Below are positions 18,308-26,150 of a stretch of 51,587 nucleotides of DNA, piece by piece. Both the position numbers and the translations under genes were made by a program. The DNA lies in assembly GCA_903928015.1 (NCBI GenBank), contig CAIYPF010000038.1, positions 1 through 51,587 of the forward strand. The letters are read 5' to 3'. A model generated the notes under the pieces. The model did not search any database. It was not told where the DNA came from and saw nothing but the letters and a program-made list of their open reading frames with translations. Every line of letters begins with the position of its first letter. Positions within the stretch are counted from its first letter, which is position 1. Origin of the DNA: an uncultured Gammaproteobacteria bacterium. GTDB taxonomy: Bacteria; Pseudomonadota; Gammaproteobacteria; Pseudomonadales; UBA5518.

Positions 18308-18643
18308 TCAGCTCCCGGCTGTGTCGGCGGGGCGTTGATCCGGAACCGCGTCCATGCGTGCCACCAGCATCAGCACGCCAAGGCAGATCAGGAGTGCGGG
18401 CATCAGCACGCTCCACGTCAGGTTCTGACCGTCGTGCAGCCACCAGGCCGCGCCTGTGGCCATCATCATCGGGCCGGTCACCACCGAAGATTTGGTGATG
18501 CCGTCGCACACCAGTACCGACACTCCGCCTGCGATCAGTCCCACTGCGATCAGCCAGTCCCGGTCTGGAAACAGCTTGAAGTGCACCAGCAGCCAGATCG
18601 CACCGATCAGGATCAGGGTGATGGGAAGCGTGGCGTTGCGCAT
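18308..18643 (-). CDS. Small membrane protein (LiaI/LiaF-like transmembrane domain)
   Basis: A 111-residue protein with about four hydrophobic segments: LPITLILIGAIWLLVHF, WLIAVGLIAGGVSVLVCDGI, VVTGPMMMATGAAWWLHD and VLMPALLICLGVLMLVARM. This resembles the LiaI/LiaF transmembrane domain (DUF5668-type), which tends to occur in envelope-stress systems in Firmicutes; function in proteobacteria is unclear. AAGGAG lies 5 bases before ATG 18643, which fixes the start over the longer frame to 18682. Its stop and that of the convergent kinase lie within a perfect 10-base palindrome (18301-18310). Confidence 0.7.
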   Translation of the reverse strand: MRNATLPITLILIGAIWLLVHFKLFPDRDWLIAVGLIAGGVSVLVCDGITKSSVVTGPMMMATGAAWWLHDGQNLTWSVLMPALLICLGVLMLVARMDAVPDQRPADTAGS

Positions 18644-18720
18644 CGTGGCTCCTTGGAGCGGCTGGTGTTGGTATGACCGCACACCTTAGTGGGGCACCCC
18701 GCGCGGCTCAAGCCCGCGCG

Positions 18721-19347
18721 TCATTCCACGCGCAGCATCATCTCGTTGCGCCGGTTCCACGGCAGCGTGAACGGATCGTTGTAGCGTGCGATCTGCGGGG
18801 CGGCGGCCGACTCGAGCCCTCTCGCGCGCATCCAGGCCTGCAGCTTTGCGGTCTGCTCGATCATGCCTTTCTGCGTGGTGAAGCCGCTGAAGCGCACGAC
18901 TGCCACGCGGTGCGCGGGTACTTCGCGAAGCGTGATCAGCGGGTCCTTCGGCCTCGGCAGCGTGGCCAGCGTGTAGCCCGCCGGCATCACGAAGTGCATG
19001 CGCCAGCGCTGGCCCTGCGCCTCCATGGTCACGGGCGCCGTCATGGCGATCTTCCGGTTCGCAGCTTCCATGGTGACGGGTGCCGTCATGGCGATCTTCG
19101 ATGAGGCGCCGCCCTGCGCGATGTTGTCGCCGAAGATGTACTTCGCGATGCGGCGGAAACCTGTACTCCCGGCCGCGTCGAAGTCCCCCTCTACCCAGGT
19201 TTCGGCCACGATGAAGCCGGGGTATTCGCGCAGCTCGAAGGGCTTGTCGCTGATCTTCACCGTGAAAGGAGGTTCAGAGACGGCCATGGCGAACTCCGGA
19301 GTGGCGAGTAACAGAACGCAGAGGTAAAGCCGGATGAAGCGCCACAT
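18721..19347 (-). CDS. SOUL-family heme-binding-like protein, exported
   Basis: A 208-residue protein with a signal peptide (about 1-22, ending AMA). The SOUL fold is shown by FELREYPGFIVAETWVEGDF, GFRRIAKYIFGDN, SSKIAMTAPVTME, RWRMHFVMPAGYTL and the final NDPFTLPWNRRNEMMLRVE. The motif KIAMTAPVTME occurs twice, 15 residues apart, and the two copies are nearly identical in DNA (19021-19053 and 19066-19098), pointing to a tandem duplication. AGGAG lies 5 bases before ATG 19347. SOUL proteins bind heme or tetrapyrroles; the bacterial periplasmic members have no settled role. Confidence 0.88.
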   Translation of the reverse strand: MWRFIRLYLCVLLLATPEFAMAVSEPPFTVKISDKPFELREYPGFIVAETWVEGDFDAAGSTGFRRIAKYIFGDNIAQGGASSKIAMTAPVTMEAANRKIAMTAPVTMEAQGQRWRMHFVMPAGYTLATLPRPKDPLITLREVPAHRVAVVRFSGFTTQKGMIEQTAKLQAWMRARGLESAAAPQIARYNDPFTLPWNRRNEMMLRVE

Positions 19348-19500
19348 GATTGCTCCTGTTGTCGAGTTGTGCGTACGGTCCGGGCGCCTTTGCGGATTGT
19401 CTCCGTCATAAAGGCCCGTTACCGATCTTGTCCGCGTGCGCGCGTGTGGTTAGCCTCTCGCGCTTGCCTCCCATCGTCATTCATTTCTCCGGGTACCGCC

Positions 19501-20844
19501 ATGATCCCCAGCCTCTTGCTGCCCCGCGCCCGAGTCGCACTGCTTGCCTGCCTTCTGGCCACCAGCCCGCTGCTCGAAGCCCGCACACCCACGGCCGAGG
19601 CGCCGCTGCCGCAGGCACGACCGGAGTCACTGGGGCTCTCTTCCGAGAGGCTCGCCTACATGGGGCAGTACTTCGGCGCGCAGGCCGCTCAGGAGGTCGC
19701 TGCGGGCTACGTGATGATGGTGGCGCGTGACGGCAAGCTCGCGTACTCGGCTGCGGTGGGCATGCGTGACCGCGAGCAGAAGCTCCCCATGACGATCGAC
19801 ACGCGATTCCGCATCGCGAGCATGACCAAGCCCGTGACCGCCACGGCCGTGCTGATGCTCTACGAGGAAGCGAAGCTCCAGCTGGACGACCCGGTGGCGC
19901 GCTATCTGCCGGAGTTCGCCAACCCGGTGGTCTTTGCAGGTCTGGACGCGCAGGGCAAGCCGAAGACCGAACCTGCGCGCCGTCCCATCACCATCCGGCA
20001 TCTGCTTACACACACAGGGGGGCTCGGCTACGGCCGGCTCTTCGACAAGGGTTCGCCGAACGCCGAGGCCTGGGGCAACCTCAGCCTCTCCGCCGACGAG
20101 ACCCTCGAGAAGAAAGTGAAGGATGTCGCGAAGCTCCCGCTCTACACGCAACCGGGCGAGGCCTGGCGCTACAGCGTGTCGAACGATGTGCTCGGGCGCC
20201 TTGTCGAGGTGGTGTCCGGGATGCCCTTCGATCAGTTCCTGCAGCAGCGCATTTTCGATCCGCTGCAGATGACGCACACGGGTTTCTTCGTGCCGCCCGA
20301 GGCGCAGCCGCTGGTGGCGCGGGTCTACAAACATGACGGCGACGGCAAGTTGATTCCCGGCGACTTCGGGCCTATCGGCGTGCCCACCACCGCGCCGAAG
20401 TTCATTTCGGGTGGGGGTGGCCTGATTTCCACCGCGGGTGATTACCTGCGGTTTGCACAGATGCTCGCCAACGGCGGCACTCTGGACGGGCGGCAGTATC
20501 TCTCGCCGGTCACGGTGGATCTGATGACCAGCAACCAGGTTGCCGATGACGCGCAGGAGCGCTACTGGGGCGATGACTCAAGAGGCCTCGGTTACGGCCT
20601 TGGCGTGGCGCCGCAAATCGATTTCCGCCAGGCACCCTACGCGAACATGGATGGAGATTTTGCCTGGGGCGGCATCCTGGATACGCACTGGGTGGCTAGC
20701 CCCCGCACCGGTCTGGTGGCGGTGCTGATGACGCAGATGAACCCGGTGGGAAGCGGCCCTCGCCGCACGGACGGTGATTTCCGCGGGCTGCTGTTCGCGT
20801 CTGTCAGGACGTTGCAGGGCGGAGCCGGCGGCGCGCGGCGATGA
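19501..20844 (+). CDS. Serine hydrolase of the beta-lactamase/esterase (class C-like) family
   Basis: A 447-residue protein from ATG 19501. A hydrophobic N-terminus (about 9-26, ending LLEA) is a likely signal peptide. The catalytic SxxK is Ser107-M-T-Lys110, the tyrosine motif is Tyr224 (WRYSVSNDVLG), and a GGGGLISTAGD segment lies in the C-terminal half. The YSVSNDVLG form is closer to EstB-type esterases than to true AmpC, so hydrolysis of esters or D-peptides is more likely than antibiotic resistance. Its last 41 bases overlap the convergent permease gene. Confidence 0.88.
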   Translation: MIPSLLLPRARVALLACLLATSPLLEARTPTAEAPLPQARPESLGLSSERLAYMGQYFGAQAAQEVAAGYVMMVARDGKLAYSAAVGMRDREQKLPMTIDTRFRIASMTKPVTATAVLMLYEEAKLQLDDPVARYLPEFANPVVFAGLDAQGKPKTEPARRPITIRHLLTHTGGLGYGRLFDKGSPNAEAWGNLSLSADETLEKKVKDVAKLPLYTQPGEAWRYSVSNDVLGRLVEVVSGMPFDQFLQQRIFDPLQMTHTGFFVPPEAQPLVARVYKHDGDGKLIPGDFGPIGVPTTAPKFISGGGGLISTAGDYLRFAQMLANGGTLDGRQYLSPVTVDLMTSNQVADDAQERYWGDDSRGLGYGLGVAPQIDFRQAPYANMDGDFAWGGILDTHWVASPRTGLVAVLMTQMNPVGSGPRRTDGDFRGLLFASVRTLQGGAGGARR

Positions 20845-22165
20845 ACGGGTAGAGCAGCAGGGGCGCGGCCAGAATGAGGCCCGCCTTGCCCACTACCTCG
20901 AAGACGCCTTCTTCCAGGATCTGGTAGTAGCCCGCCAGTCCGATGCAGGCCCAGGGCAGGGCGCAGACGAGAATGGCGCCCGGCCAGCCGCCGTGGACGC
21001 GGAACGGCCGCGCCAGTTCCGGTTCGCGCCAGCGCAGCGCCAGGAACGACAGCAATTCGAGCGACATCATGGCGGCGTACATCGTGACATCGGCGATCGC
21101 CAGCGCCTCGAAATCATCGAAGTGGATCACCACTGCCGAGTAGATGATGCCCGAGACAATCAGCGAGACGTAGGGCGCCCCGCGGGAATTCGTGCGGGTG
21201 AGGCCATGCGGCAGGTAGCCGTCGAAGCTCATGACGAACGGGACGCGGCTGTAGACCAGCACCAGTGCCGAGTAGAGGCCGATGGCCGAGACCATGCCGC
21301 CGGCGGCGATGGCCACGCCGAGCCACGGCCCCACAATCCGGGATGCCGCCACGGACCAGGCGCCGGTGGTCCACTCCACCACCGTGCCGTCCGCGTGGAT
21401 CGGCGTCCCCACGAGCGACAGCGCGACGATCACCGGAACGATGTAACTCGTCGCTATCACCAGCAGCGCGATCGCAAGCGCCTTCGGGTAGTTCCGGCGC
21501 GGATCTTTCATTTCACCGGCGATGGTCGATATCGCATCCCAGCCGAGGTAATTCCACAGCGCGATCGGCACGGCCACCGACAGGGCTGCAGAGAGGGTTG
21601 TGCCCGGTGCCACGAAGGGCGTGATCGGGCTGAAGGACACGCCCTCGGTCAGCATCCGGTATATGCCCACCACCACGAGAATGCCGAAGGGCAACAGCAC
21701 CGCAGTGGCAAAGATCTCGGCCAAGCGCCCGACCGTGCGCGCGCCCCGCAGGTTCAGCAGGACGAAACCCCAGATCATCGTGAGCATCACCAGCCGTCGC
21801 AGCGTGGGGTCACCCTCGGCGCCGATTTCCGGCCAGAAGTACGCGAGGTATTCGCAGAACATGGTCGGATACAGGCCGATGTCGATCAGCGTGTAGAGCC
21901 ACGCCCACCAGCCCTGGCAGTACCCCCCGAAGGGGCCGAGCGCGCGTTTTGCCCAGGTGTAGTAGCCGCCCTCTGCGGGGATCGCGGTGCCGAGTTCGGC
22001 GCACACCAGCGCCACAGGCGCGCTCCACAGCAGCGGGGTCAGCACCAGCACCATGATTGCAAGGCCGGCACCGCCCGAGAGGATTTCTTCGAGCGCGTAG
22101 GGGCCACCGGCCACGTTGAAGAAAATGATCGCGACGATCGCGGGTAGCGGTAAGTGCCGGGTCAT
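20804..22165 (-). CDS. APC-superfamily amino-acid/amine permease
   Basis: A 453-residue polytopic protein with about 12 membrane helices. The start MTRHLPLPAIVAIIFFNVAGGPYALEEI has the helix-1 GGP(Y/F)xxE motif of APC-family transporters; PAEGGYYTWAKRALGPF is the conserved loop after helix 2. It is likely an uptake system for an amino acid or amine. It lies downstream of a MttB-like methyltransferase and may import its methylated amine substrate. A possible short ORF overlaps its start by 4 bases (ATGA), suggesting coupling. It overlaps the serine hydrolase gene tail to tail. Confidence 0.88.
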   Translation of the reverse strand: MTRHLPLPAIVAIIFFNVAGGPYALEEILSGGAGLAIMVLVLTPLLWSAPVALVCAELGTAIPAEGGYYTWAKRALGPFGGYCQGWWAWLYTLIDIGLYPTMFCEYLAYFWPEIGAEGDPTLRRLVMLTMIWGFVLLNLRGARTVGRLAEIFATAVLLPFGILVVVGIYRMLTEGVSFSPITPFVAPGTTLSAALSVAVPIALWNYLGWDAISTIAGEMKDPRRNYPKALAIALLVIATSYIVPVIVALSLVGTPIHADGTVVEWTTGAWSVAASRIVGPWLGVAIAAGGMVSAIGLYSALVLVYSRVPFVMSFDGYLPHGLTRTNSRGAPYVSLIVSGIIYSAVVIHFDDFEALAIADVTMYAAMMSLELLSFLALRWREPELARPFRVHGGWPGAILVCALPWACIGLAGYYQILEEGVFEVVGKAGLILAAPLLLYPFIAARRRLRPATS

Positions 22166-22287
22166 TGTGGGGTGTGGGGGTTGCCCGGCTCGCCGCGGTT
22201 GTGAAGGTTGAAGTACAGCACAGGCAGGGCTCGGGCGTCACCGGTCGCGGAGAGATTCGACGGCACCTGAATGCCGGTGCCGATCAT
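22162..22287 (-). CDS. Possible 41-residue ORF between MttB-like and permease genes
   Basis: An ORF from ATG 22287 preceded at 3 bases by GGGGAG, with G/C at most third positions, ending in ATGA overlap with the permease start. The peptide begins MIGTGIQVPSNLSATGD and ends EPGNPHTPQ; it has no membrane segment and no family I recognise. The coding-like third-position pattern extends upstream of the ATG towards the end of the methyltransferase gene, so it could be a remnant of a longer protein. It may only be a coupling leader. Confidence 0.35.
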   Translation of the reverse strand: MIGTGIQVPSNLSATGDARALPVLYFNLHNRGEPGNPHTPQ

Positions 22288-22339
22288 CCGCTCCCCGACG
22301 ACGGTACGCGTGGCCCGGTTCGGTCCGCCTGCCTGTGGT

Positions 22340-23869
22340 TTACCAGCGACCGTTGCCACGCTGCATGTCCCGTTCGGCAAGGCGGATGGGAAAACGCTCC
22401 CGCAGCAGTCGATCCACCGCCGGGTCGATGTAGGGAGGGTAGTGGTTTGCCATGATCCGCCCGAGTGCCTCGCGGGCACGGGCACGGATGTCCGGTGAGC
22501 CGGCGGCAGCCCATTCGGTGGGCGTGCTGCGATCGGCCAGCAGCGGGTAGTGGTACTCGCTGCGCATCAGATCGATGGTCTGCTGCTGGCGCAGGAAGTG
22601 ACCGTCGCCACGCACGGCATCGGCGATCACGTCGAAGGAAAGGGTTTCTTCGTTCACCTCGATACCGCGCACTGCACGCATCACCTGGCCCAGCATCTCG
22701 TTGTCGATCACCAGCGCCTCGAGCGAGAGCCCCATCAGGCTCCCGACCATGCCGGCAGACTCCGAGACGTTGTTGCAACCGGCGAGCGCGGCCAGCGCTA
22801 CTGCGATGCCTTTTTCGTAGCCCGCTTGCGCGTCCGGGCTCTTGGCGTCACTCATCCCCGCGCCCACGGAACTCACCAGCCCGAGTGCATTGATCACCTG
22901 CGCCGCGGCCGCGCTCACGATGGCTTCCTCGGCGTTGCCACCCGTGAAACTGCCCGTGCGCAGATCCGAGACAAAGGGCCAGGGGCCCAGGATCACGGGG
23001 TGTCCCGGGGCGACGAGATCCACCAGCAACAATCCAGCGATCGCCTCTGCCACGCACTGCACCAGTGCGCCGGCCAGCGCCGCCGGAGCCGTTGCGCCCG
23101 ATTGCGGCGCCACGACCACCCAGATCGGCCCCCCGAAGGCGACCGACGCCACGCAGACCTCGGAGTTGTCCTCGCCGTAGCGCAGCGGCGAGAGCACGGC
23201 GCAGCCGCCGCCGTGGCAGAAGGGGCGCTCGCGGAATTTGCGCTCGCCACCGGCGATCGTGTGCATCATCTCGAGCACCGGCTGCACGTGGGAGGCGTCG
23301 TTGAAGCTCAGTTGCACGCACTTGGTGGTGCCCGCAACGCTCGCGTAGGCGGTGTTGATGTCGCAGGCGAGCTGATCCTCGAATTCAGTCGCCACCACGA
23401 GGCGCGAGAAGGCGTGGATGTGCTCCATCCGGTCGACGAGGCGGGCGGCGTCGTAAATGTCCTCCAGACGTGAGGGGCGGTACTCGCTCGCGCCGGGGTC
23501 GAGCATGTTGACGGCTTCGCCGCCGCCGAAGGTGTAGACGCGGTCGCCTCCCAGTTCGATGTCGTGACGCGGGTCCCTGCCGTGCAGCACGATCTGCTTG
23601 GGTGTCCGCGCGATCACGTCTTCCACCAGGCTCCGCGGGAAACACAGGCGTCCCTGCGGATCGAGCCTGCAGCCCTGCGCCAGAGCCCGTTCCCGCAGGA
23701 TCGGGATGGGGTCTCCCATGCCGATTTCCTCCAGCACGCGGAACACGGTCTCGATGACCTCGCGCACCTCGTGGGTTCGCAGGGGCTTGTAGCTGCCGCC
23801 GCTCATCCCCGGCCGTATGGCCGTCGAGGGTGGGGGGTTCGAGTGGCGTGCCAGTCGCCCTTGTCGCAT
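22340..23869 (-). CDS. Trimethylamine methyltransferase family protein (MttB-like, non-pyrrolysine)
   Basis: A 509-residue protein of the MttB superfamily. The TIM-barrel hallmarks include YTFGGGEAVNMLDP, GTTKCVQLSF, GPWPFVSDLRTGSFTGGNAEEA and VSSVGAGMSDAKSPDAQAGYEKG. There is no in-frame amber codon, so it belongs to the large non-pyrrolysine group, of which a few members demethylate quaternary amines such as glycine betaine using a corrinoid protein. No corrinoid protein or reductive activator is encoded nearby. GGGAG lies 6 bases before ATG 23869. The permease downstream may supply the substrate. A methyl-transfer role is inferred only. Confidence 0.88.
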   Translation of the reverse strand: MRQGRLARHSNPPPSTAIRPGMSGGSYKPLRTHEVREVIETVFRVLEEIGMGDPIPILRERALAQGCRLDPQGRLCFPRSLVEDVIARTPKQIVLHGRDPRHDIELGGDRVYTFGGGEAVNMLDPGASEYRPSRLEDIYDAARLVDRMEHIHAFSRLVVATEFEDQLACDINTAYASVAGTTKCVQLSFNDASHVQPVLEMMHTIAGGERKFRERPFCHGGGCAVLSPLRYGEDNSEVCVASVAFGGPIWVVVAPQSGATAPAALAGALVQCVAEAIAGLLLVDLVAPGHPVILGPWPFVSDLRTGSFTGGNAEEAIVSAAAAQVINALGLVSSVGAGMSDAKSPDAQAGYEKGIAVALAALAGCNNVSESAGMVGSLMGLSLEALVIDNEMLGQVMRAVRGIEVNEETLSFDVIADAVRGDGHFLRQQQTIDLMRSEYHYPLLADRSTPTEWAAAGSPDIRARAREALGRIMANHYPPYIDPAVDRLLRERFPIRLAERDMQRGNGRW

Positions 23870-24006
23870 GTGCGTCTCCCGTGTGATGCAAGGGCGAGCA
23901 TACGGCGGCGGATGCGGGGATCAAAGCCCGACGCAGCCCGGTGCCGGCATCGCGCTTTTGGTCTAAGGTTCCGGCCGACACAGGCTGTACGCGGGATGTT
24001 CACACC

Positions 24007-25059
24007 ATGATGCCTTCGCTTGACTCCCTCACGCTTCGCGAGCGTGTGGCGCAGATGCTTCTCGTAGGCTTTCGCGGGTGCCACGCGAGCGAGTGCAGTG
24101 CCGTGCTGGACGATATCAGCGGCCTCGGTGCGGGCGGCGTGATCCTCTTCGACCGCGACGTGGCGGATCCCTCGTTGCCGTTGCGCAACGTCGAATCACC
24201 CGAGCAATTGCGCGCGCTTGTCGCGGCGTTGCGATCGGCTGCGCGCATACCGTTGCTGGTGGCCATCGATCAGGAAGGCGGCCAGGTGAACCGGCTGAAG
24301 ACCTCCCGCGGATTTCCGGCGTCGGTCTCGCATGCCGCACTGGGCGGCGCTGAGGGCGTGGAAGGCACACGCGTGGCGGCGACGCTCATTGCCGCGACAC
24401 TTGACGATGCGGGCATCAACTTCAATCTCGCGCCCGTGGTGGACCTGGACGCGAACCCGGACAACCCGATCATCCGTGCGCGCGAACGCAGTTTCTCGGC
24501 CGATCCCGAAGCGGTGGCGCGGCATGCGCGGGCATTTGTCGAAGCCCACCGCGCGCGCGGCGTGATGTGCTGCGTCAAGCATTTTCCCGGGCACGGCAGC
24601 GCGGCCGGTGACACGCACGCGGGTTTCGTGGACGTGACAACCACCTGGTCGGAGCGCGAGTTGCTGCCGTTCCGGCGCTTGATCGAATCAGCCGCCTGCG
24701 ATGCGGTGATGAGCGCGCACGTCTTCAATGCCACCCTTGATTGCGCGCATCCCGCCACGCTTTCTCCGGCGGTGCTCACGGGGCTTCTGCGCGGGCAGTT
24801 GGGTTTCGAGGGGCTGATTGTCAGTGACGACATGCAGATGGGTGCGATCGCGTCGCACTACGGGCTGCAGGACGCGGTGGAGCGCGCGGTGTGCGCCGGT
24901 GTGGATCTGCTGTGCTTTGGCAACAACCTGCACTTCGATCCGCAGATCGCGCGCAAGGTGGTGGACATTCTCGTGCGTGCGGTAGAGGAGGGGCGTGTTC
25001 CGCGCGAGCGTATCGACGAGTCCTGCGCGCGGCTGCTCACATTCAAGTCGAAGCTGTAG
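24007..25059 (+). CDS. nagZ: Glycoside hydrolase family 3 beta-N-acetylhexosaminidase (NagZ-like)
   Basis: A 350-residue single-domain GH3 protein, the NagZ length. IDQEGGQVNRLK (88-99), the loop KHFPGHGS (191-198) followed by D202-T-H204 (catalytic Asp/His dyad of NagZ), and SDDMQMGAI (273-281) with the nucleophile Asp are all present. NagZ removes N-acetylglucosamine from muropeptides in the cytoplasm during cell-wall recycling. The start MMPSLD is preferred over an upstream ATG at 23941. It is a single gene, divergent from the MttB-like gene. The symbol is by family; distant GH3 homologues with other roles exist. Confidence 0.85.
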   Translation: MMPSLDSLTLRERVAQMLLVGFRGCHASECSAVLDDISGLGAGGVILFDRDVADPSLPLRNVESPEQLRALVAALRSAARIPLLVAIDQEGGQVNRLKTSRGFPASVSHAALGGAEGVEGTRVAATLIAATLDDAGINFNLAPVVDLDANPDNPIIRARERSFSADPEAVARHARAFVEAHRARGVMCCVKHFPGHGSAAGDTHAGFVDVTTTWSERELLPFRRLIESAACDAVMSAHVFNATLDCAHPATLSPAVLTGLLRGQLGFEGLIVSDDMQMGAIASHYGLQDAVERAVCAGVDLLCFGNNLHFDPQIARKVVDILVRAVEEGRVPRERIDESCARLLTFKSKL

Positions 25060-26056
25060 AGGCAATCCCGCCTGTCGGGGGCATGGCCCCCTCCTGCATG
25101 TCTTGCACCCGCAGCACGATCTTGCCGCGCGTATGCCCGGCTTCCGACAGGCGGTGTGCCTCCGCTGCCTCCGAGAGGTCCATCACACGGATCTCCGGCA
25201 CGCGCAGCACGCCACGCCCGAATAGCCCGAGCAACTGCTGCAGGCTCGCACCATCGGCGCGGTGGTGCACGAACTCCGCCTTCACGGGCTTGTCTCGCAG
25301 GTCGGGGATATCGGGCGGCTCGTTGTTCATGAATGCCACCGCGCCGCCGGGCTTCACCAGCCGCATTGCCGTCTCTATCGCTGCATCCGTGAGGATGCTC
25401 TCCAGTACGACGTCCACGCCTTCGGGTTCCTGCGCGCGGATCACGGCGGCGTAATCCTCGCTGCGGTAGTCGATCACCACGTCGGCCCCGAGCGCGCGTA
25501 CGTAGTCTGCGTTGGCCGCACTTGCCGTGGTGTAGACGCGCGCGCCCAGATGCTTGGCGATGGGAATGGCGATGCTGCCCACGCCGCCGGCGCCCGCCTG
25601 CACGAGCACGGTCTGCCCCGGGCCGAGTTGCGCGAATTCCGCAAGCGACTGCCAGGCGGTGAGCGTCACCAGCGGCAAGGAGGCGGCCTGGGCATGGCTC
25701 AGCCAGGCGGGTTTGCGTGCGATGGCAGACGCACGGACGGGTGCGTATTCGGCGTAGGTTCCGTGCTGCACCGACCAGGTGAACGAGAGCCCGAACACCT
25801 CGTCGCCCACCTGCCAGTCAGTGACAGCACTGCCCACGCGCACGATGCGTCCCGAGAGATCGAAGCCCGGCACCACCGGGAATGTGCGTGGCAGGTACTC
25901 CTGCAATTCCCCCGCGCGCAGCCGGCGGTCGATGGGGTTCACGGCGGCGGCTGCCACCTGCACCAGGACTTCGTCGTCCTGCAGCGGCGGAACGGGCAGA
26001 TCGCCCGATGCGAGAACACCGGGATCGCCGTGATGGTGATAGAAAACAGCCCTCAT
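25043..26056 (-). CDS. NADPH:quinone reductase-like MDR oxidoreductase with REP-encoded tail
   Basis: A 337-residue zinc-free medium-chain reductase. N-terminal MRAVFYHHHGDPGVL, ERSGRI-like region DLSGRIVRVG, and the nucleotide loop QAGAGGVGSIAIPIAKHLGA are family typical; no structural zinc Cys cluster is present. The family normally ends near GKIVLRV (about residue 317). Here Gln321 (CAG at 25096-25094) sits exactly where a REP head would supply TAG, and the last 17 residues are encoded by the REP and the sequence beyond it, overlapping the GH3 gene by 17 bases. GGAG precedes ATG 26056. It likely reduces quinones or enones. Confidence 0.88.
   Translation of the reverse strand: MRAVFYHHHGDPGVLASGDLPVPPLQDDEVLVQVAAAAVNPIDRRLRAGELQEYLPRTFPVVPGFDLSGRIVRVGSAVTDWQVGDEVFGLSFTWSVQHGTYAEYAPVRASAIARKPAWLSHAQAASLPLVTLTAWQSLAEFAQLGPGQTVLVQAGAGGVGSIAIPIAKHLGARVYTTASAANADYVRALGADVVIDYRSEDYAAVIRAQEPEGVDVVLESILTDAAIETAMRLVKPGGAVAFMNNEPPDIPDLRDKPVKAEFVHHRADGASLQQLLGLFGRGVLRVPEIRVMDLSEAAEAHRLSEAGHTRGKIVLRVQDMQEGAMPPTGGIASTAST
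25076..25097 (-). repeat. Diverged REP palindrome inside a coding end
   Basis: On the minus strand it reads GCAGGAGGGGGCCATGCC followed by CCCG. The head GTAG has become GCAG, and the stem G/C pairs are changed together (GGGGGC-CAT-GCCCCC), keeping the palindrome. It lies within the last codons of the MDR gene. Confidence 0.75.
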
Positions 26057-26150
26057 GTCGGCTCCGCATCTGTGCCTGCCTGTGACGCCGGGAGCATATC
26101 AGAGGGCCCCGTGCTATCGTGCCCTCGGTCAACCGGAGCGACGACTGCCC

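Noticed and set aside
18301..18310. Perfect 10-base palindrome TGAGGCCTCA holding the stops of two convergent genes
   Set aside because: No T run or longer stem is present; two TGA stops facing each other readily make such a short palindrome.
22340..23869. Possible pyrrolysine-containing MttB
   Set aside because: The frame has no in-frame TAG, so it belongs to the non-pyrrolysine group.
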